DNA of 64,000 bases from Eutrophovita brisbanensis (GTDB lineage: Bacteria; Pseudomonadota; Gammaproteobacteria; Burkholderiales; Eutrophovitaceae). The stretch covers positions 868,001-932,000 of the forward strand of contig JAYQTM010000001.1 of assembly GCA_038147395.1 (NCBI GenBank), in the 5' to 3' direction. Made by a program: the position numbers and the translations under genes. Positions 51,278-60,765 of this stretch are shown piece after piece (within the stretch, counting starts at the first letter, position 1; each line of letters starts with the position of its first letter). The notes under the pieces were generated by a model. That model was not told the DNA's origin. It made no database searches and saw nothing but the letters and a program-made list of their open reading frames with translations.

Positions 51278-52059
51278 TTAAGGCAGGATCGAAAACTATT
51301 CTAAATGTCGAAAATCTTTCGGCTAGTACTGGTGATAAACAGATCTTGAAAGGTTTAGATATCGAGGTTAAGGCTGGAGAGGTGCATGCCATCATGGGGC
51401 CTAATGGCTCTGGTAAAAGCACATTTTCCAAGGTCATTGCTGGCCATCCGTCTTATCGGGTCGATGGAGGGGCTGTTACTTATAACGAGCAAGATCTTCT
51501 CGAGTTGGAGCCAGACGAGCGAGCCAAGGCCGGCATATTTTTGGGATTTCAATACCCAATCGAAGTCCCTGGTGTGACCAATGGAGCATTTTTGAGACTT
51601 TCTTACAATACGGTTCAGGGGGCTCGGGGCAAGGATGAACTGGACCCGTTAGAGTTTGACGATTATGTCCAAGAAAAGCTCGATCTACTCGGGATGGATT
51701 CTGGATTCCTGGAGCGAAGCTTGAACGAAGGCTTCTCTGGCGGAGAAAAAAAGAGAAATGAGATTCTCCAAATGGCGATCCTGGAGCCTAGTCTCTCGAT
51801 TTTGGATGAGACAGATTCAGGTCTAGATATTGATGCGTTAAGAATAGTTGCGAATGGGGTCAACGCCATCCATGGAGATGATGATGCCGTGATTCTTGTC
51901 ACGCATTATCAAAGGCTGCTCAATTACATTGAGCCTGATTACATCCACGTGGTGGATGGCGGGCGCGTCATCAAGACCGGTGATAAATCACTCGCGCTTG
52001 AACTAGAGTCTCGAGGGTACGACTGGTTGATTGAAGAACACAAAGCGAAAGCGGCATGA
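51274..52059 (+). CDS. sufC: Fe–S assembly ATPase SufC
   Basis: 261 residues. ABC-type ATPase: MGPNGSGKSTFSKV near 45, signature FSGGEKKRNEI, Walker B LSILDETDSGLDIDAL, a family-typical DETDSGLD. It drives conformational change of SufBC2D. It overlaps both sufB and sufD by four bases, so the three are translationally coupled. Confidence 0.97.
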   Translation: MIKAGSKTILNVENLSASTGDKQILKGLDIEVKAGEVHAIMGPNGSGKSTFSKVIAGHPSYRVDGGAVTYNEQDLLELEPDERAKAGIFLGFQYPIEVPGVTNGAFLRLSYNTVQGARGKDELDPLEFDDYVQEKLDLLGMDSGFLERSLNEGFSGGEKKRNEILQMAILEPSLSILDETDSGLDIDALRIVANGVNAIHGDDDAVILVTHYQRLLNYIEPDYIHVVDGGRVIKTGDKSLALELESRGYDWLIEEHKAKAA

Positions 52060-53363
52060 CGCAACAATCACAAGCGTTTATTGATTCACTTTTAAAGGCG
52101 AGTGGAGTCGAAGTGATTCCTAAAGAAGCGTCTTGGTTGAAGGAGCATCAATCCGTTGCTCGCTCTAGAGCGCTCGCTAAAGAGCTTCCCAAGGTTTCTG
52201 ATGAAAAGTGGCGATTTACTGACATAAGCCCTCTGTATCGTACCTCGTTAAGTTGCCCTGATCCTGAGGGTGTGGTCGATCAGAGTCTACTGAAAGCTTT
52301 TTATATTCCTGAGGCGACGCAGACCGTTGTTCTGATTAATGGCGTTTATGCTTCTGAGCTCAGCGCTGGATCAACCGACTCTGGTGTCAAAGTGCTTAAT
52401 TTAGAGCGCGCATTAAAAGACCCAAAATTATCTGAACTGGTTCGAGAAAAAATATCCGATAAAGATAATGAAGACTTTGGTATTTTTTACGATATCAACA
52501 ACGCTCTGTTCGCGGATATCTTAATTGTTGAGGTTAGCGCCAACGCCGATCGTGGCGACGTGATCCATATACTGAATGTCAGCTCAGGTAAAAGATCATT
52601 CAATCATCCCAGAGTGCTCGTTGTGGCTAGAGAGGGTTCTCGCGGCACGATCATTGAAGATTACATCGGTATGGGTGGAAATGGTTACATGGTCAACTCG
52701 GTGTTCCAATGCTCCATCGAGCGAGGGGCGGAGCTCGCACATATCAAACTTCAGCGAGATGATGTAACGGCTTATCACTTATCGCAAACTACAGCTGAAA
52801 TTCAAAGAGACGCTCGATATAAGAACTGGTCGATATCCGTTGGTGCGTTGGCCTCAAGGCATGATGTCAACGTGATTCAAATGGAGGTTGGCGGGACGTC
52901 AAGTCTCAGGGGGCTGGCGATAGGTAACGGAAAGCGTCTTGTCGACACTCACTCAGTAGTCGAACACCGACATCCGAATGGACAATCATCTCAGTTACAC
53001 AAGACCATTGCGAACGATCAATCGAATATCGTATTCAATGGCAAGATCAAAGTTCACAAAGGTGCGCAGCAAACGAATGCAAGCCAACAAAATAGAAACT
53101 TAATTCTGAGTCGGCGTGCATCTGTAGACACGAAACCCGAGTTGGAAATATTTGCAGATGATGTGAAATGTGCGCACGGTGCAACTGTCGGAGAAATAAG
53201 TGATGAGGAGTTGTTTTACCTCAAGACGCGCGGTCTCGACGAGACGAGCGCGAGGAATTTGCTCAATTATGCGTTCGCTCGTGAGGTGATTGAAGACAAC
53301 CCAATTTCCTCGATTACTTCAATTGTCGAGAGTTATATTCGACAGGGGTCTATCGCTGAATAG
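52056..53363 (+). CDS. sufD: Fe–S assembly protein SufD
   Basis: 435 residues. LPKVSDEKWRFTDISPLY in the N-terminal part, then the beta-helix with LNVSSGKRS, VVEHRHPNGQSSQLHK, GKIKVHKGAQQTNASQQNRN and KCAHGATVGEIS. It is the partner of SufB in the SufBC2D complex and is involved in iron entry. It is followed after 39 bases by sufS. Confidence 0.95.
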   Translation: MTQQSQAFIDSLLKASGVEVIPKEASWLKEHQSVARSRALAKELPKVSDEKWRFTDISPLYRTSLSCPDPEGVVDQSLLKAFYIPEATQTVVLINGVYASELSAGSTDSGVKVLNLERALKDPKLSELVREKISDKDNEDFGIFYDINNALFADILIVEVSANADRGDVIHILNVSSGKRSFNHPRVLVVAREGSRGTIIEDYIGMGGNGYMVNSVFQCSIERGAELAHIKLQRDDVTAYHLSQTTAEIQRDARYKNWSISVGALASRHDVNVIQMEVGGTSSLRGLAIGNGKRLVDTHSVVEHRHPNGQSSQLHKTIANDQSNIVFNGKIKVHKGAQQTNASQQNRNLILSRRASVDTKPELEIFADDVKCAHGATVGEISDEELFYLKTRGLDETSARNLLNYAFAREVIEDNPISSITSIVESYIRQGSIAE

Positions 53364-53402
53364 GCTTGTTTCAATCTTTATATACCTTTAATTAGCAGTG
53401 TC

Positions 53403-54620
53403 ATGATTGACTTTAAGAAAATTGAAAAAGACTTTCCCATCCTGTCTTCTCAAGTGAATGGGAACCGCTTGGTTTACCTTGATAGTGGTGCTAGTGCTCA
53501 GATGCCTCGAAGTGTGATCGAGCGCATTTCAAATTATCACGCCAAAGAACACGCGAACATTCATCGTGGCGTTTACGAGCTCTCTGAGCGAGCAACGGCA
53601 TCTTATGAGCGCGCGCGGTCAAAAGTCGCCCGTTTTTTGAACGTCAAAGACCCAGCGGAAATCATATTTACAAAAGGAACCACTGATGCGATTAATTTAG
53701 TTGCTCACGGTTTTGGCCGACCTTTTGTGAAATCAGGTGATGAGATCGTTATCTCGCACATGGAGCATCACTCAAATATCGTTCCTTGGCAAATGCTCTG
53801 TGAGGAGGTTGGCGCAAAACTAAGAGTCATTCCCATCACCGACTCTGGTGAGCTTGATCTAGAGGAGTTCGAAAACATACTCAATGATAGAACCAAGCTT
53901 GTGGCAATAACCCACGTGTCCAATGTGTTGGGTACCATCAACCCAATCAAAAAAATTGTATCGACTGCGCATAAACAGGATATTCCAGTGTTAGTAGACG
54001 GTGCTCAGGGAGCGCCGCACATGAAAGTTGATCTCGCAGATTTGGATTGTGATTTTTACACTTTTTCTGGACACAAAACATGTGGACCTACGGGCATAGG
54101 CGTACTCTTCGGGAAGCGTGCTCTCCTCGAGAAAATGAGACCTTTTGAGGGTGGTGGGGACATGATTCTGTCGGTGACATTTGAGAAAACGACTTACGCA
54201 GAGATCCCTGCGAAATTTGAGGCGGGAACACCTCCGATTGTGGCTGCAATCGGACTTGGAGAAGCTTTGGACTACCTCGAGTCGGTTGGCATGGATGTAA
54301 TTGAGGCTCACGAGAAGACGCTCACAGATTACGCGTATCAAGCCTTACAAACAGTCGATGGTCTTACCTTTTATGGCACATCAGAGTCCAAAGCTGGCGT
54401 GATGTCATTTAATGTGAAAGGCATTCATGCTCATGATATGGGAACATTGTTAAACGACGAGGGTGTTGCCGTTCGCACGGGACATCATTGTGCGCAACCA
54501 GTCATGGAGCGGTATAGTGTGCCCGCCACGACGCGAGCGTCATTCTATTTATATAATCAGACTGATGACATTGACGTCTTGGTCGCATCCATTAAAAAAG
54601 TACAAAAGATATTCAATTAG
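53403..54620 (+). CDS. sufS: Cysteine desulfurase SufS
   Basis: 405 residues, class II (NifS/SufS group II). FPILSSQVNGNRLVYLDSGA and HANIHRGVYELSERAT open the protein; the PLP Lys is in FSGHKTCGPTGIG and the persulfide Cys is near 362 in TGHHCAQPVM. It takes sulfur from cysteine and passes it to SufU. Being intact, it could cover for the broken iscS-like gene upstream. Confidence 0.96.
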   Translation: MIDFKKIEKDFPILSSQVNGNRLVYLDSGASAQMPRSVIERISNYHAKEHANIHRGVYELSERATASYERARSKVARFLNVKDPAEIIFTKGTTDAINLVAHGFGRPFVKSGDEIVISHMEHHSNIVPWQMLCEEVGAKLRVIPITDSGELDLEEFENILNDRTKLVAITHVSNVLGTINPIKKIVSTAHKQDIPVLVDGAQGAPHMKVDLADLDCDFYTFSGHKTCGPTGIGVLFGKRALLEKMRPFEGGGDMILSVTFEKTTYAEIPAKFEAGTPPIVAAIGLGEALDYLESVGMDVIEAHEKTLTDYAYQALQTVDGLTFYGTSESKAGVMSFNVKGIHAHDMGTLLNDEGVAVRTGHHCAQPVMERYSVPATTRASFYLYNQTDDIDVLVASIKKVQKIFN

Positions 54621-54631
54621 AAACGCCACTT

Positions 54632-55117
54632 ATGAGCTCCAAACAGATTTATCAAGAGGTCATTCTCGATCATTGCAAAAAGCCCAGGAATTGGGGGAAG
54701 CTTGAGTCGCCGACGCACAAGGCAGAGGGGATTAATCCGTTGTGCGGTGATCACATCTGGGTCACGATGAACATTAAGGATGATATTGTCGACGACATCC
54801 AGTATGAGGGTGAGAGTTGTGCTATCTGTATGGCTTCTGGCTCGATGATGACAGCAAAAGTTAAGGGTAAACCCATCTCGGAAGCTTCCACGTTAGTCGA
54901 AAACTTTAGAGCGTTGACGACCAGTCCCGATTGGGATGACAAGGATAAATCGCTGGGGAGTTTATCAATTTTTTCAGGGATTCGAGATCTGCCGTCACGT
55001 GTTAAATGTGCGATGTTGCCATGGCACACGTTAACTTCGGCGATGAATTCGGAAGGCGATATATCGACTGAAGGTGAGCATGACCCGGTGCCCGGGTCGG
55101 GAACTGATAAAGGCTGA
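54632..55117 (+). CDS. sufU: SufU-type Fe–S assembly sulfur-transfer protein
   Basis: 161 residues. The zinc or cluster-binding residues Cys38, Asp40 (NPLCGD), Cys63 (SCAICMASGSMM) and Cys126 (VKCAMLPWHTL) are all present. The inserted segment at about 95–120 is typical of SufU rather than IscU. It accepts persulfide from SufS, taking the place of SufE, which is absent here. The tail is acidic and variable. Only seven bases separate it from the next gene. Confidence 0.92.
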   Translation: MSSKQIYQEVILDHCKKPRNWGKLESPTHKAEGINPLCGDHIWVTMNIKDDIVDDIQYEGESCAICMASGSMMTAKVKGKPISEASTLVENFRALTTSPDWDDKDKSLGSLSIFSGIRDLPSRVKCAMLPWHTLTSAMNSEGDISTEGEHDPVPGSGTDKG

Positions 55118-55124
55118 GACGTCA

Positions 55125-55694
55125 ATGCCAAAAATCGCTGACCTAGAAGTCACCCCAAATCCGAATGCACGTAAATTTGTCCTGAAGGAGCCGCTTACTT
55201 ATGGTGTCGCCAAGTCGTTCGAGAGTGCGTCAGAGGCCACCGGCGATCCCTTAGCTGAAGCGTTGTTCGCTGTAGAGAGTGTGACCTCTGTCTTCTACGT
55301 CGATAATTGGATCACAGTGACGCAGGATGGAAGTGTCGATTGGAAAGAGCTCATGAGGACCTTGGCCGAGCCGATTCGGTCCGCGCCAGCAGCGACACAA
55401 ATTTCAGAAGAAGCATCTGCAGCGGCAGAGTGGCTTCAAACAGACGATTCTGCCCTGAGTGAAACAGAGCGAGCGACGCTTGTCCAGATTAACGAGTTGC
55501 TCGATGAGCGAGTGCGACCTTATCTTCAGAGTGATGGTGGCGACTTGTACGTTGTCGGATTTGAGGATAACGTTTTAAGCGTTCATTATCAGGGTGCTTG
55601 CGGTAGTTGTCCGAGCTCCCTATCTGGCACTTTGGCAGGTATCACCAGTCTCGTCAGAGAAATTGACGTAAACATTGACGTGATCGCAGTCTAA
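55125..55694 (+). CDS. Nfu-type Fe–S cluster carrier (N-terminal Nfu_N plus NifU C-terminal domain)
   Basis: 189 residues from ATG 55125. The N-terminal Nfu_N domain (VTPNPNARKFVL, DPLAEALFAVESVTSVFYVD) is joined by a linker to the NifU-like domain with QSDGGDLYVVG and the cluster-binding Cys159/Cys162 in GACGSCPSS. It differs from E. coli NfuA, whose N-terminal domain is A-type. It probably delivers clusters built by SufBCD. An upstream in-frame start at 55074 overlaps sufU and is less likely. Confidence 0.9.
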   Translation: MPKIADLEVTPNPNARKFVLKEPLTYGVAKSFESASEATGDPLAEALFAVESVTSVFYVDNWITVTQDGSVDWKELMRTLAEPIRSAPAATQISEEASAAAEWLQTDDSALSETERATLVQINELLDERVRPYLQSDGGDLYVVGFEDNVLSVHYQGACGSCPSSLSGTLAGITSLVREIDVNIDVIAV

Positions 55695-55724
55695 CGTAGT
55701 AATGTATGAGTTGCGACTTTAACG

Positions 55725-56045
55725 ATGTCTGACTGGGTTCTTGTTTGCGACGTCTCCGACATACCGGTCGGGAAATGGCGTCAACACGATTTGGATGGCA
55801 CGCTGGTCGTTATCTATAACCTGGCGGATGAATTTTTTGCGATCGAAGATATTTGTACACACGATGGCGCCGTTTTGAGTGGGTGTCCACTTGAGGGTGA
55901 CGAAGTCGTGTGCCCTCGACATGGTGCCCGTTTTTCGATTAAGACTGGAGAGGCGTTAACGCCACCTGCATGGGAGGCAACGGAGACTTTTCCTGTCAAA
56001 ATTGATGACAATAAAATATTGATCAGAGACCCACGGTGGGATTAG
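55725..56045 (+). CDS. Rieske-type [2Fe-2S] ferredoxin
   Basis: 106 residues. The cluster ligands are Cys44/His46 (CTHDGAVLSG) and Cys63/His66 (CPRHGARF). It is a small soluble Rieske ferredoxin of the kind that feeds dioxygenases or stands at the end of suf operons. It is 30 bases after the Nfu gene and overlaps mfd tail to tail by four bases. Its redox partner is unknown. Confidence 0.92.
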   Translation: MSDWVLVCDVSDIPVGKWRQHDLDGTLVVIYNLADEFFAIEDICTHDGAVLSGCPLEGDEVVCPRHGARFSIKTGEALTPPAWEATETFPVKIDDNKILIRDPRWD

Positions 56046-59000
56046 GTCGATTCACGCGCTGAGTCTTCACTCTCGTGGAGCTCATCGAGAGTTTTGATGA
56101 TTAACTCAGCACGATTGTAGGGCTTATCAATCTCGTGTGTCAGCACGATTCGATCTGGTCCTGAAAACCTAACCGATTCATTATTTTGCACGAGTTCGAT
56201 AATGACAATAGGGTCGATAAGCGGCTCTGATAAAAACGTGATTGTGGTCTTGTCATCAGTAGAGTCGATCTTGGTGATGCCGATTTGATTGGATTTGATT
56301 CGCAATAAGTGCGAACAAAGTAGGATTTTCGTCTCCGGTGGTAATAATCCAAATCGATCGATGAGCTCTTCTTCGATCTCCCTCAGTTGACTCGGTTTTT
56401 CTAGACTCGCCAGACGTTTGTAAACGAGTAGCCGCTCGTGAATGTTCGGGCAGTAGTTGTCAGGCAGTAGGGCAGGAGTATGAAGCACGATTTCCGCGCC
56501 TTGCGGGATTTGAATGTCAATGTCGGGCTCTTTTCCTGATTTTAGTGATCGAACAGCCCGGTCTAGCATGTCGATATACAACTGGAAGCCTATTTCTTGT
56601 AAGTCACCACTTTGAGAGTCTCCCAAGACTTCGCCTGCGCCACGGATTTCTAAGTCATGCATCGCGAGGAAGAAGCCCGAGCCAAGTTCTTCCATCAATT
56701 GAATCGCTTCTAACCTTTTTTGTGCGGGCCCTTTCAGTTTGACACCCTCTGTTGTGAGGAGGTATGCGTAAGCTTGATGATGAGATCGGCCGACTCGTCC
56801 TCTTAGCTGATGTAATTGGGCCAGTCCAAATTTATCCGCGCGATTGATAATGATGGTGTTGGCTGAGGGGATATCTATGCCTGTCTCAATGATTGTCGTA
56901 CACAAAAGGATATTGAAGCGTCCTTGGTAGAAATCACGCATCACATATTCGAGCTCTCGCTCATGCATTTGTCCGTGTGCGATGCGTATTGTCGCCTCAG
57001 GTACTATTTTTTGAAGTTTGTCTAATTCTCGATTAATACTTTCAACTTCATTGTGTAAGTAATAGATCTGTCCACCGCGTTTCAGCTCACGTAATACAGC
57101 CTCTCTTGTAATTCCCTGGCTATAGGGCATTACAAACGTCTTAATTGATAGACGTTTTTCAGGAGGGGTGGCGATCACCGAGAAATCCCTTAAACCCTCC
57201 ATGGACATCGCAAGCGTTCGCGGTATTGGTGTCGCAGTTAGAGTAAGAATATCTGTCTCAGACCTGAGTGATTTGAGGGTCTCTTTGTGTTTGACCCCAA
57301 ATCGATGCTCTTCATCAATAATGACTAATCCAAGATTTTTAAATTTAACGTCTTTTGATAATAGTTTATGTGTACCAATGACAATATCAACGCGACCAGA
57401 GGCTAATTCCTCAAGTGTTTTGTCTGTTTCTTTTTTTGTGCGAAAGCGAGACAGCTCACGAATTTCTACTGGTAAGTTCGAGAAGCGATCCGAGAAAGTT
57501 TGATAGTGCTGCTCGGCTAGTAAGGTCGTTGGAACAAGAACAGCGACTTGTGAATGATCGGTTACTGCGATGAACGCAGCGCGTAACGCGACCTCGGTCT
57601 TGCCAAATCCGACGTCACCACAAATCAGTCGATCCATGGGTTTCTCAGATTTTAGGTCCTCAATTGTTGCATCAATGGCTGATTTTTGATCGCGTGTTTC
57701 ATTGAATGGAAATTCTTCAATAAATGCTGCATAGGCTGATTCGTCAACCGTTCGAGCAATTCCCTTTCGCGACGCCCTTTGCGCGTATATGTTAAGTAAT
57801 TCTGCCGCTGTGTCGCGTATTTTCTTCGCAGCTTGTTTTTTTGCTTTATCCCACTTGTCTGTCCCTAATTTGTGAATGGGTGCCGTTTCAGGAGGGCCAC
57901 CCGAATATCGACTGATCATTTCTAATTGTGAAACGGGGACGTACAGAAGATCGCCGCCAGAATATTCGATGGCTAAGAATTCACCCGTGCCTTCGCCCAG
58001 ATCCAGCATTACAAGCTCTTTGTATCGACCAATGCCATGCTGGATATGAACGATAGGATCATCGAGTCGAATTTCAGACAAGTCTCGTACGAGGTTTTCG
58101 CTAGAGAGCTGTTTCTCTCGCTTTTGTCTTGAACGAGCTTGTTGCGGGTATAGCTCTGACTCTGTGATGACGGCGATTGCGTCTTGTTTAATTACAAATC
58201 CCTGATCGAGGGATCCTGTAAGAATCGGTAACTGACCTACTGATTGTTGTGCGTCTGACCAGGTTTCTGCATCTTTGAGTTGAAGATGATTTTCTCGAAA
58301 AAGAGATTTGATGGTTTCTCTTCTTCCTTTGCTGTCTGCCACTAATATGACGCGAGACTGTGTCGACTTCAGAAAATCTTTTATGTTTTTGAGTGGATCA
58401 CCAAGCCGCCGATTAATGGATACATCAGGGAGTTTTTCAAAAAATGTGTCTTGATCTTCTCGGTTGACGATAAATTTGTGATTCGCTTTGATGTCTCTGA
58501 AGAATTCGTCCTCACGGACAAACAGCTCAGACGGTGGCAGTAATGGTCGTTCGGAATCGCCTCTAAGGAGTCTGTAACGTGATTCAGTATCATCCCAAAA
58601 CTGTTGAATTTCTGACCCAACGTGTTGATCGATAATGATTGTCCATCGATCATCCATGTAGCCAGTCAGTGTCGTTAACTCTTCGAAAAATAAAGGAAGG
58701 TAGTATTCGATGCCCGGTGGATTAGCCCCCTTTGAAATTTCTTTATAAATGATGCTTTTTGATGGGTCTCCAGCTATTTTCTCTCTGTAGCGTGTTCGAA
58801 ATGTCGTTCGTGCATTTTCGTCAGACGGAAACTCCCGAGCAGGTAAGAGACGTACTTCATTGACTTTGTAAATGCTTCGTTGAGTATCGACGTCAAAGGC
58901 TCGGATGCTGTCGATTTCGTTGTCAAACAGATCAATTCGGTAAGGCAGCACACTGCCCATAGGGAATACATCGATGATTCCGCCTTTTATTGCGTATTCC

Positions 59001-59473
59001 CCTGGAGAGACGACCTGTGACACTGCAGAGTAGTTAGCCAATTGGAGTTTTTCTCGAAATAATGATGGGTCAAGAATTTCTTTGACCTTCAAGAAAAAAA
59101 CGTAACTATGTAAAAAGGCAGGTGGTGGGAGCTTGTGTAACGCGGTCGTGATCGGCACAACAAGCACATCGACGTTATTTGTCGTGATTTCGAAAAGTGT
59201 CTCTAGGCGCTCGGAAATGAGATCTTGGTGAGGAGAAAAAACATCGTAAGGTAATGTCTCCCAGTCCGGAAATTGATGAACTCGAAGTTCCGAGTTAAAA
59301 AAACGAATTTCTTCTACGATACGGACAGCATCGTTGGCTCTATTGCATACAACTAAAATCGGACTATTCAGGGATTTTGACGAATTCGCGACCAGCAGAC
59401 TCAGTCCACTGGTAGACTTGAGCGCGATCTCCTGTCGCGTGCCGTTCTTGTGTTTGATTAAAGAAGGGATCAT
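56042..59473 (-). CDS. mfd: Transcription-repair coupling factor Mfd
   Basis: 1143 residues, normal length. An N-terminal UvrB-like region, the RNA-polymerase-interaction block (about 480–550, DDPIVHIQHGIGRY, GDLLYVPVSQLEMISRY), and a RecG-like translocase with GDVGFGKTEVALRAAF, IIDEEHRFGVKHKE and LTATPIPRTLAMSMEG. It removes stalled RNA polymerase and recruits UvrA to the lesion. It diverges from ispD. Confidence 0.97.
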   Translation of the reverse strand: MIPSLIKHKNGTRQEIALKSTSGLSLLVANSSKSLNSPILVVCNRANDAVRIVEEIRFFNSELRVHQFPDWETLPYDVFSPHQDLISERLETLFEITTNNVDVLVVPITTALHKLPPPAFLHSYVFFLKVKEILDPSLFREKLQLANYSAVSQVVSPGEYAIKGGIIDVFPMGSVLPYRIDLFDNEIDSIRAFDVDTQRSIYKVNEVRLLPAREFPSDENARTTFRTRYREKIAGDPSKSIIYKEISKGANPPGIEYYLPLFFEELTTLTGYMDDRWTIIIDQHVGSEIQQFWDDTESRYRLLRGDSERPLLPPSELFVREDEFFRDIKANHKFIVNREDQDTFFEKLPDVSINRRLGDPLKNIKDFLKSTQSRVILVADSKGRRETIKSLFRENHLQLKDAETWSDAQQSVGQLPILTGSLDQGFVIKQDAIAVITESELYPQQARSRQKREKQLSSENLVRDLSEIRLDDPIVHIQHGIGRYKELVMLDLGEGTGEFLAIEYSGGDLLYVPVSQLEMISRYSGGPPETAPIHKLGTDKWDKAKKQAAKKIRDTAAELLNIYAQRASRKGIARTVDESAYAAFIEEFPFNETRDQKSAIDATIEDLKSEKPMDRLICGDVGFGKTEVALRAAFIAVTDHSQVAVLVPTTLLAEQHYQTFSDRFSNLPVEIRELSRFRTKKETDKTLEELASGRVDIVIGTHKLLSKDVKFKNLGLVIIDEEHRFGVKHKETLKSLRSETDILTLTATPIPRTLAMSMEGLRDFSVIATPPEKRLSIKTFVMPYSQGITREAVLRELKRGGQIYYLHNEVESINRELDKLQKIVPEATIRIAHGQMHERELEYVMRDFYQGRFNILLCTTIIETGIDIPSANTIIINRADKFGLAQLHQLRGRVGRSHHQAYAYLLTTEGVKLKGPAQKRLEAIQLMEELGSGFFLAMHDLEIRGAGEVLGDSQSGDLQEIGFQLYIDMLDRAVRSLKSGKEPDIDIQIPQGAEIVLHTPALLPDNYCPNIHERLLVYKRLASLEKPSQLREIEEELIDRFGLLPPETKILLCSHLLRIKSNQIGITKIDSTDDKTTITFLSEPLIDPIVIIELVQNNESVRFSGPDRIVLTHEIDKPYNRAELIIKTLDELHESEDSAREST

Positions 59474-59559
59474 CCCGAAAAAGGCTTGATTATAATCTAC
59501 CCGCAGTGAAGAATACGAAAGTTACTTGAGACGATTTTTCTATTTTTGGATTCAGTATT

Positions 59560-60285
59560 TTGCTCCTACACTCTAATCGCCTGTTCGTGATTATCCCTGC
59601 CGCAGGTCTGGGAACTCGATTCTCTGACAATGGTGAAGCCGTCAAGCAGCATGTTTCCTTGTTGGGTCAAACCATTCTAGAGCGCTCCGTAGCACCTTTT
59701 CTTAATCATCCTAGTGTTCACAAGATATCGATAGTGCTGTCTCGGGAGGATCGAGAAATCGATCAGTTACGAGGGCGTTATCAAGGAACGATTTGTGAGG
59801 TCGTTCCCTTGGGTGGGTCTTCGCGAGCATCTACGGTATTAAACGCTTTGACACAGTTGGAGGAAGAAGTTTCTGATGATGATTGGATCCTTGTGCATGA
59901 TGCTGCACGGCCTTTAATCTCAAGAGACTTGATTGATCGTTTGATCGATGTGGTGAAAGAGGCAGACGTGGGCGGTTTGCTCGCTTGTCAAGCGAGCGAT
60001 ACCGTCAAATTGTCAACATCGCACTCACGGGTAACAAAAACACTTGATCGTGAGAATCTATGGTTAGCGCAGACGCCGCAAATGTTTCGATACAGGATAC
60101 TCTGTGATGCGCTTGGGTCTTCGGTCGGCGATCACTCGATTACCGATGAGTCATCCGCGGTAGAGGCGAGGGGTTTTTCCCCATTATTGGTTGCGTCAGA
60201 TGCAACGAATTTTAAAATCACGCAGCCATCAGATTTAGAAATGGCTCGCGTGATTTTAAAACAAAGGGAAGGCGAGGCTAACTGA
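59560..60285 (+). CDS. ispD: 2-C-methyl-D-erythritol 4-phosphate cytidylyltransferase IspD
   Basis: 241 residues from TTG 59560. FVIIPAAGLGTRFSDNG is the CTP-binding loop; HDAARPLIS and AQTPQMFRY are also typical. It makes CDP-methylerythritol in the non-mevalonate isoprenoid pathway. The start is uncertain, as no ATG lies near and the ribosome site is weak (GGA). It overlaps ispF by one base. Confidence 0.94.
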   Translation: MLLHSNRLFVIIPAAGLGTRFSDNGEAVKQHVSLLGQTILERSVAPFLNHPSVHKISIVLSREDREIDQLRGRYQGTICEVVPLGGSSRASTVLNALTQLEEEVSDDDWILVHDAARPLISRDLIDRLIDVVKEADVGGLLACQASDTVKLSTSHSRVTKTLDRENLWLAQTPQMFRYRILCDALGSSVGDHSITDESSAVEARGFSPLLVASDATNFKITQPSDLEMARVILKQREGEAN

Positions 60286-60761
60286 TGTACAGAATCGGTG
60301 AAGGTTTTGATTTGCATGCGCTAGTACCTGATCGACCACTCATTATTGGTGGCGTCACGATACCGCATGAGAAGGGTTTGGACGGGCATTCTGATGCGGA
60401 CGTATTAATTCATGCCTTGATTGATGCGCTCTTAGGTGCGTGTGGTATGGGAGATATTGGTCACCAGTTTCCCGATACTGATCCACAGTGGAAAGGCGTA
60501 AGTAGTCTCATCTTGCTCGGGAAGGTGTCTGCCTTGGTGAAAGAGGAGGGTTATTCGATCGTCAATATGGACTCGACTGTGATCGCACAACGACCAAGGT
60601 TATCCGGTTATATTCAAGATATGAGAGCAACTCTCTCTAGGGAGCTGGTTATTCCTATCGAGGTGGTCAACGTGAAAGCAAAAACATCGGAGCATGTTGG
60701 TAGCGTTGGTCGAGAGGAATGTATCGTAGCTACCGTGAGCGTTCTTTTAAAGAAGGCGTAG
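60285..60761 (+). CDS. ispF: 2-C-methyl-D-erythritol 2,4-cyclodiphosphate synthase IspF
   Basis: 158 residues. GEGFDLHAL has the zinc-binding Asp-x-His, HSDADVLIHALIDALLGA and IGHQFPDTDPQWKG follow, and KAKTSEHVGSVGREECI closes the active site. It cyclises CDP-methylerythritol 2-phosphate. It shares its ATG with the ispD stop (coupled translation). Confidence 0.97.
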   Translation: MYRIGEGFDLHALVPDRPLIIGGVTIPHEKGLDGHSDADVLIHALIDALLGACGMGDIGHQFPDTDPQWKGVSSLILLGKVSALVKEEGYSIVNMDSTVIAQRPRLSGYIQDMRATLSRELVIPIEVVNVKAKTSEHVGSVGREECIVATVSVLLKKA

Positions 60762-60765
60762 CCAA

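Noticed and set aside
59489..59496. ATTATAAT between mfd and ispD as a bidirectional promoter
   Set aside because: No -35 element is seen on either side, and a minus-strand start there would leave mfd with almost no leader.
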